Positions 60,792-64,000 of a DNA stretch of 64,000 bases are shown one piece after another (the stretch's first letter is position 1; each line of letters opens with the position of its first letter). The notes beneath the pieces were generated by a model. It did no database searches. It was not told the DNA's origin and worked only from the letters and a program-made list of their open reading frames with translations. Origin of the DNA: Ficedula albicollis (taxonomy: Eukaryota; Chordata; Aves; Passeriformes; Muscicapidae); assembly GCF_000247815.1 (NCBI RefSeq), contig NC_021677.1, positions 64,032,038 through 64,096,037 on the forward strand. The letters are read 5' to 3'. Both the position numbers and the translations under genes were made by a program.

Positions 60792-60797
60792 ACTCAC
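60792..60797 (-). other. Candidate splice donor GTGAGT
   Basis: Minus-strand AGAGA|GTGAGT is close to the vertebrate donor consensus. It would end the exon in the middle of a codon, after its second base. Confidence 0.5.
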
Positions 60798-61006
60798 TCT
60801 CTGCTGCGGGGGGCCGCGGGGGAGCCGGGCGACCCCTGGCTGGAAATGCCGCTCTCGGAGGAGGAGGCGGCGCCGGGGGAGGGGCAGTCCCCGCACAATT
60901 CCACTCTCACCGCCCAGTCGGGGCTCTCCAGGTCGGCGATGCTGCTGCTCAGCTTTGCTCTCTTCTTGGCTGCGCTGCTCCGCAGGGAGCGCAGGCAGTT
61001 CTGCAT
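60798..61006 (-). CDS. Candidate internal coding exon, protein not identified
   Basis: On the minus strand a 209-base open segment lies between an acceptor (cgtttttcccgctgcccag, AG at 61007-61008) and a GTGAGT donor. It encodes 69 residues plus two bases. It begins MQNCLRSLRS, has a basic stretch (AAKKRAKLSSS, about residues 12-22) followed by ADLESPDW, and ends in a low-complexity Ser/Pro/Gly tail (ASSSESGISSQGSPG). The mixed N-terminal half followed by a disordered-looking tail is typical of a real exon, and unlike every other open frame here it is not repeat-derived. It is GC- and CpG-rich against its flanks. An alternative donor (GCG|GTGAGA) lies inside. The first ATG coincides with the exon start and need not be a start codon. 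I do not recognise the protein. It could be a chance open GC-rich segment. Confidence 0.45.
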
Positions 61007-62145
61007 CTGGGCAGCGGGAAAAACGACAGGGAGCGCTGAGTGCAGGGGGAAAAAGCTTTTTTCACCTAAATAAAGTTTCTTTGTGAGTGTTTAGTCAGCC
61101 CAGGGGGTGCACAGGGCCTTGCTGGGCAGCGTGATCACCACTCACACGCTTTGTGTGGGATTATAATGATCCCTCTGCTGGTTTTATTTCACAACTGTGA
61201 GCAAATCCAACTTCATCTGACACAGGGGAACCAGGGGAAACAGCAGCAGGGGAAGAATTTCTTCCCAGTGTCTGATCTAAACCTCCCCACTTATTGAACA
61301 TTTAGTTTAAAACCACCTTGCTTATATCATGATTTGCCCGCTGATTCCAGCAATGTGCATCACCAAAATAAACAAATAATCTGTTTTTCTCTCCCACCAC
61401 CCCCAATCAGCATTTTTGGTTTGTGTTAAGTGAGGGCAATATTGTCCTGTCATGGTTATAGCAGGGACAACCACTGGAGCCTGCTCTGGGATGAAACGGA
61501 GAATTCTGATTCTGCAAATGTCAGAAATGGGATGGATAATGTGTAAATCAGTGGCTTTGGGAAGGGAGCTCCCCAAGTGATTTAAAATGCAATTTCAACC
61601 CCTTAATTTCAGTTTTCATAGATCTGTGCTTGCAATAATTTTAGTGTCCAAGTCTGAGCTCTTATTTCTACTTTTCTGGTCTTGTCATGCTGGATGTGGC
61701 AGGAACATAACTGGTTGAATGTGGTTTCCAAAGAAGCTGCTGAGAAGGGGTTAAACCTCCTGGATTTTGGGTTGGGATGGTGTGGGCCCTGTGGGTGGTG
61801 CTGAAGGGAATTTAGGATTGGCTGCTGTGGGGTTTTTTGTTGTTTTTTTTAGTAGTTGTGTCTTCTCCATGCCCAGGGCAGCAGAGCACAGGTGAGGCAT
61901 CCCCAGATCTCCCAGGATGTTCTGGTTTATCCTCCCTGGCTGGAAATGAAGTGTCCATGGAGGGGCTGAGCTGCCCAAACTGGACTGGGGGAGGGGGAAA
62001 AGCCCCTTGGGCTCCTTTCTGCTGGAGCTCAGAGCTGCAGCAATTCCCCCTGGGGAAGTTTAATCCCCTCTTGTGCCAGGGCAGTGAATTCCTGCTGCTC
62101 TGCCGAGATGCTCCAGGTCTGCCCAAAGCTCTGCTGTGGAAACGG
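61007..62145. other. Single-copy sequence, possible intron
   Basis: If the exon is real this is upstream intron on the minus strand. No second exon was recognised. Confidence 0.4.
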
Positions 62146-62311
62146 CCTCAGGTTTGCATCAATTTGTGCTTAAATTGCTGACAAGAGAAGTGAACTGCTC
62201 GGTGTCTGGTGGTGGTGTGAGCTCAGCTCCTCAGGTTTGCATCAATTTGTGCTTAAATTGCTGACAAGAGAAGTGAACTGCTCGGTGTTTGGTGGTGGTG
62301 TGAGCTCAGCC
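62146..62311. repeat. 83-bp tandem duplication
   Basis: 'cctcaggtttgcatcaattt' starts at 62146 and 62229. The copies differ at one base (gtgtctgg versus gtgtttgg) over most of their length. Confidence 0.95.
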
Positions 62312-62382
62312 GAGCTGCTGGGGAGGGGATGGGAAAATTCTCCTTCAGCCTGCGAATGATCTCAGGGGAGCACAGGGATCTG
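62312..62382. other. Short spacer
   Basis: No feature. Confidence 0.5.
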
Positions 62383-62447
62383 GATTAATTTAACAGATTA
62401 ATTTAACAGATTAATATAACAGATTAATTTAACAGATTAACTTAAAC
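62383..62447. repeat. 13-bp tandem repeat, five units
   Basis: Unit agattaatttaac with single-base variants (agattaatataac, agattaacttaa). Confidence 0.93.
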
Positions 62448-62994
62448 CAGAATCCCAGCCCAGTTTAGACCTGCACTCTGAGGATAATCTTGTGCTTGTT
62501 GTTCTTCTGCTGTATTTTCTCTTGATCTGATGCTTCAGTTCCCCCTGTTATTCCTGCTTTTGGCTTGTTTGTCTTTTCCCAGGCAATCCACGGGACCTGA
62601 GCAGGCAGTGCAAAAAAACCTCCCAAAACTTTTACACTTCCTCTTTCAGATGATTCAAGGCTGTTTCGTTTTTTCCTTTCAGCACACCCATAACAGGATT
62701 TTTCTCTGTTTTTAAGAGGAGCACAATAAAAGCAGCAGTTTAACCTGTGTGAGGTGTGTGGGTGAGCAGGAGCTGGGAGTTGCTGAGGTGTAAAACACAA
62801 AACCCCTCTGGGAAGGGGTGACAGTGATGGGATTGCTGCAGGGGGACAAAAACCCCCGGGCTTGGCTGTCCAGGGTGTCCAGGGGGCTGAGCAGGTGCCC
62901 TGGGAGCTGGGCGTGGCTGGGAAGGGAAGGGGAAGGCTCCAGAGGCATTTGTGCTAATGGGAAGCATCACTTTTAAAAATATTCTTTTCCCTCT
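62448..62994. other. Single-copy sequence, nothing recognised
   Basis: No exon or repeat was recognised. Confidence 0.5.
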
Positions 62995-63545
62995 TGCCAG
63001 GGTCAGGATTAAAGGCACAGGAGATGCATTTTGTGTTTGGACTTCCATGTTTATTAATTCTTATTTATGTTACAGTGAGTGCTACAGCACTTTGAAATGA
63101 CAAACTAGAAATGGTGAAATGGTGATGGATCTTGCTTGTGACAGGGTCTGTTAAGGCTCAATTGTTTAATTAAGAACTAACACCTAAATTATTTTTACTT
63201 TTGACCCAACGACTAGATGCTCGTGACTCTCATTGCGGCATTTTCTATCTAATTAAAAAATACAATTTATACTCATGAAGAAGAAGGTGCAGAAAGAACC
63301 TAAAACCTCCATCTGGTCCCATACCTACTACTGTATTCCAAAACCCCAAATTCCAAATTTTCCACCGTGTGACATTGCACATTTCTATTCAAACAATACT
63401 CATAATTCCAGTTCTACCACTCAGTTTGGGAAGCTGATTCCAAAAACTGCCATTCCCTTCCCTGTTGGATCCCACAAACCTGGGACTTTGAGCTGTCAGT
63501 GCTTTCTCTCACTGACCCCTGGAGAACACTGCTTGTGACCTGAGC
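62995..63545 (+). mobile_element. Family-D repeat, left arm of an inverted pair
   Basis: Aligns with 38596-39115 in the same orientation (for example tcatgaagaagaaggt, acatttctattcaaac) and with the reverse complement of 63546-63965. Confidence 0.7.
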
Positions 63546-63965
63546 CCTTGGAGAAGCTCCCAAATTTGAGTGATGAGTTAAAATCACGGGTGTGCAGTTA
63601 AATAGAAGTGTGTGAGTTCACATGATAAAGGATTTGGAATTTGGGGTTTTTATAATGCAGTAATAGGTATGGGACAAGATGGAGGAATTTGGGTGGAGGT
63701 TTTTTTGGTGTTCATTTTCCTTCTTCTTCATGGTTTCAGGCAGTAGTTTCTGGTTGGTCATTCAGTGTCACACTGAGGGAATTTGGTTATTGGGTTAAAA
63801 GGATCAGTAATATAGGTGTTAATTCTCTATTGGACTGTTTGGCTTTAACAGATCTTGTAACCACGTTCAGCTCCATTTTCCTCACTTTTAGCTGGTGGCC
63901 AGAAGTGCTGCTGAACTCTCTGTGCTTTAGATAAAATTTAATAAACAACCAAGCCCAAACATGAG
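63546..63965 (-). mobile_element. Family-D repeat, right arm of the inverted pair
   Basis: Its reverse complement contains tcccatacctattactgc, ccccaaattccaaat, ggagcttctccaagggctc and gaattaacacctatatta, which pair with left-arm segments. The right arm is shorter because of deletions. Confidence 0.7.
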
Positions 63966-64000
63966 AAAATTCATTTCTTTTGTGTTTTTTTAATCCTGGC
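63966..64000. other. Window end, nothing recognised
   Basis: Short unique sequence. Confidence 0.5.

Overview
The window looks like vertebrate, almost certainly avian and probably passerine, nuclear DNA. It holds about 29 recognisable fragments of CR1 LINE 3' ends in both orientations, with the bird-type 'ccttccagcccaaacc' end and ATTCTGTG-type terminal repeats. It also holds several LTR families in 2-3 copies each and a very high density of GC-rich minisatellites. That mix is typical of a bird microchromosome, or of a subtelomeric or intronic/intergenic repeat-rich segment. No bacterial, plasmid or phage features, no CRISPR arrays and no tRNA or rRNA genes were seen. Nearly all long open frames arise from tandem repeats or poly-G and are not genes. 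The one stretch that reads like a real coding exon is at 60798-61006 on the minus strand, with a good acceptor and a GTGAGT donor.

The dominant oddity is eleven runs of pure G on the plus strand (93 to 2023 bases, 11,467 bases in all, about 18% of the window), with no comparable poly-C. They start and stop inside repeats. In most cases the same repeat resumes on the far side (CR1 at 13.1/14.5 kb and 54.2 kb, a 34-bp minisatellite at 28.3/29.8 kb, a 27-bp minisatellite at 47.3/48.2 kb, AT-rich DNA at 40.9/41.3 kb). One run ends in an 18-base exact match, as I recall that sequence, to the 3' end of the old Illumina paired-end adapter. Another separates two exact copies of a 634-bp block. I read the runs as gap-filling or sequencing artefacts that replace hard-to-sequence repeats, not as biology.

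Layout. 1-5 kb: poly-G, 29-bp minisatellite with a BamHI site per unit, then a (GGAA)n tract. 6-15 kb: three poly-G runs, a 39-bp minisatellite, two copies of LTR-like family A, a split CR1 and the adapter. 15-23 kb: family-B LTR, 33-bp minisatellite, scattered CR1. 23-33 kb: third family-A copy, a divergent (inverted) pair of family-C LTRs, two long poly-G runs and the duplicated CR1 block. 33-45 kb: mostly single-copy AT-rich DNA with 27-bp, 62-bp higher-order and 33-bp (CATC) arrays. 45-55 kb: 41-bp and 27-bp minisatellites, hexamer and 9-mer repeats, a family-B LTR, a tandemly duplicated AT-rich unit and an inverted CR1 pair. 55.3-58.9 kb: a 3.5-kb TTCACAA/CTCACAA satellite with 369-, 80-, 70- and about 60-bp higher-order periods. 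59-64 kb: single-copy DNA, a family-B LTR ending within about 10 bases of the splice donor of the candidate exon, and a nearly 1-kb imperfect palindrome of family-D repeat at the right edge.

There is no gene set that works together here. If the exon is real, the right end lies in a protein-coding gene read leftwards, and the rest may be intron or intergenic DNA. All CR1 and LTR coordinates are approximate because they were judged by eye.
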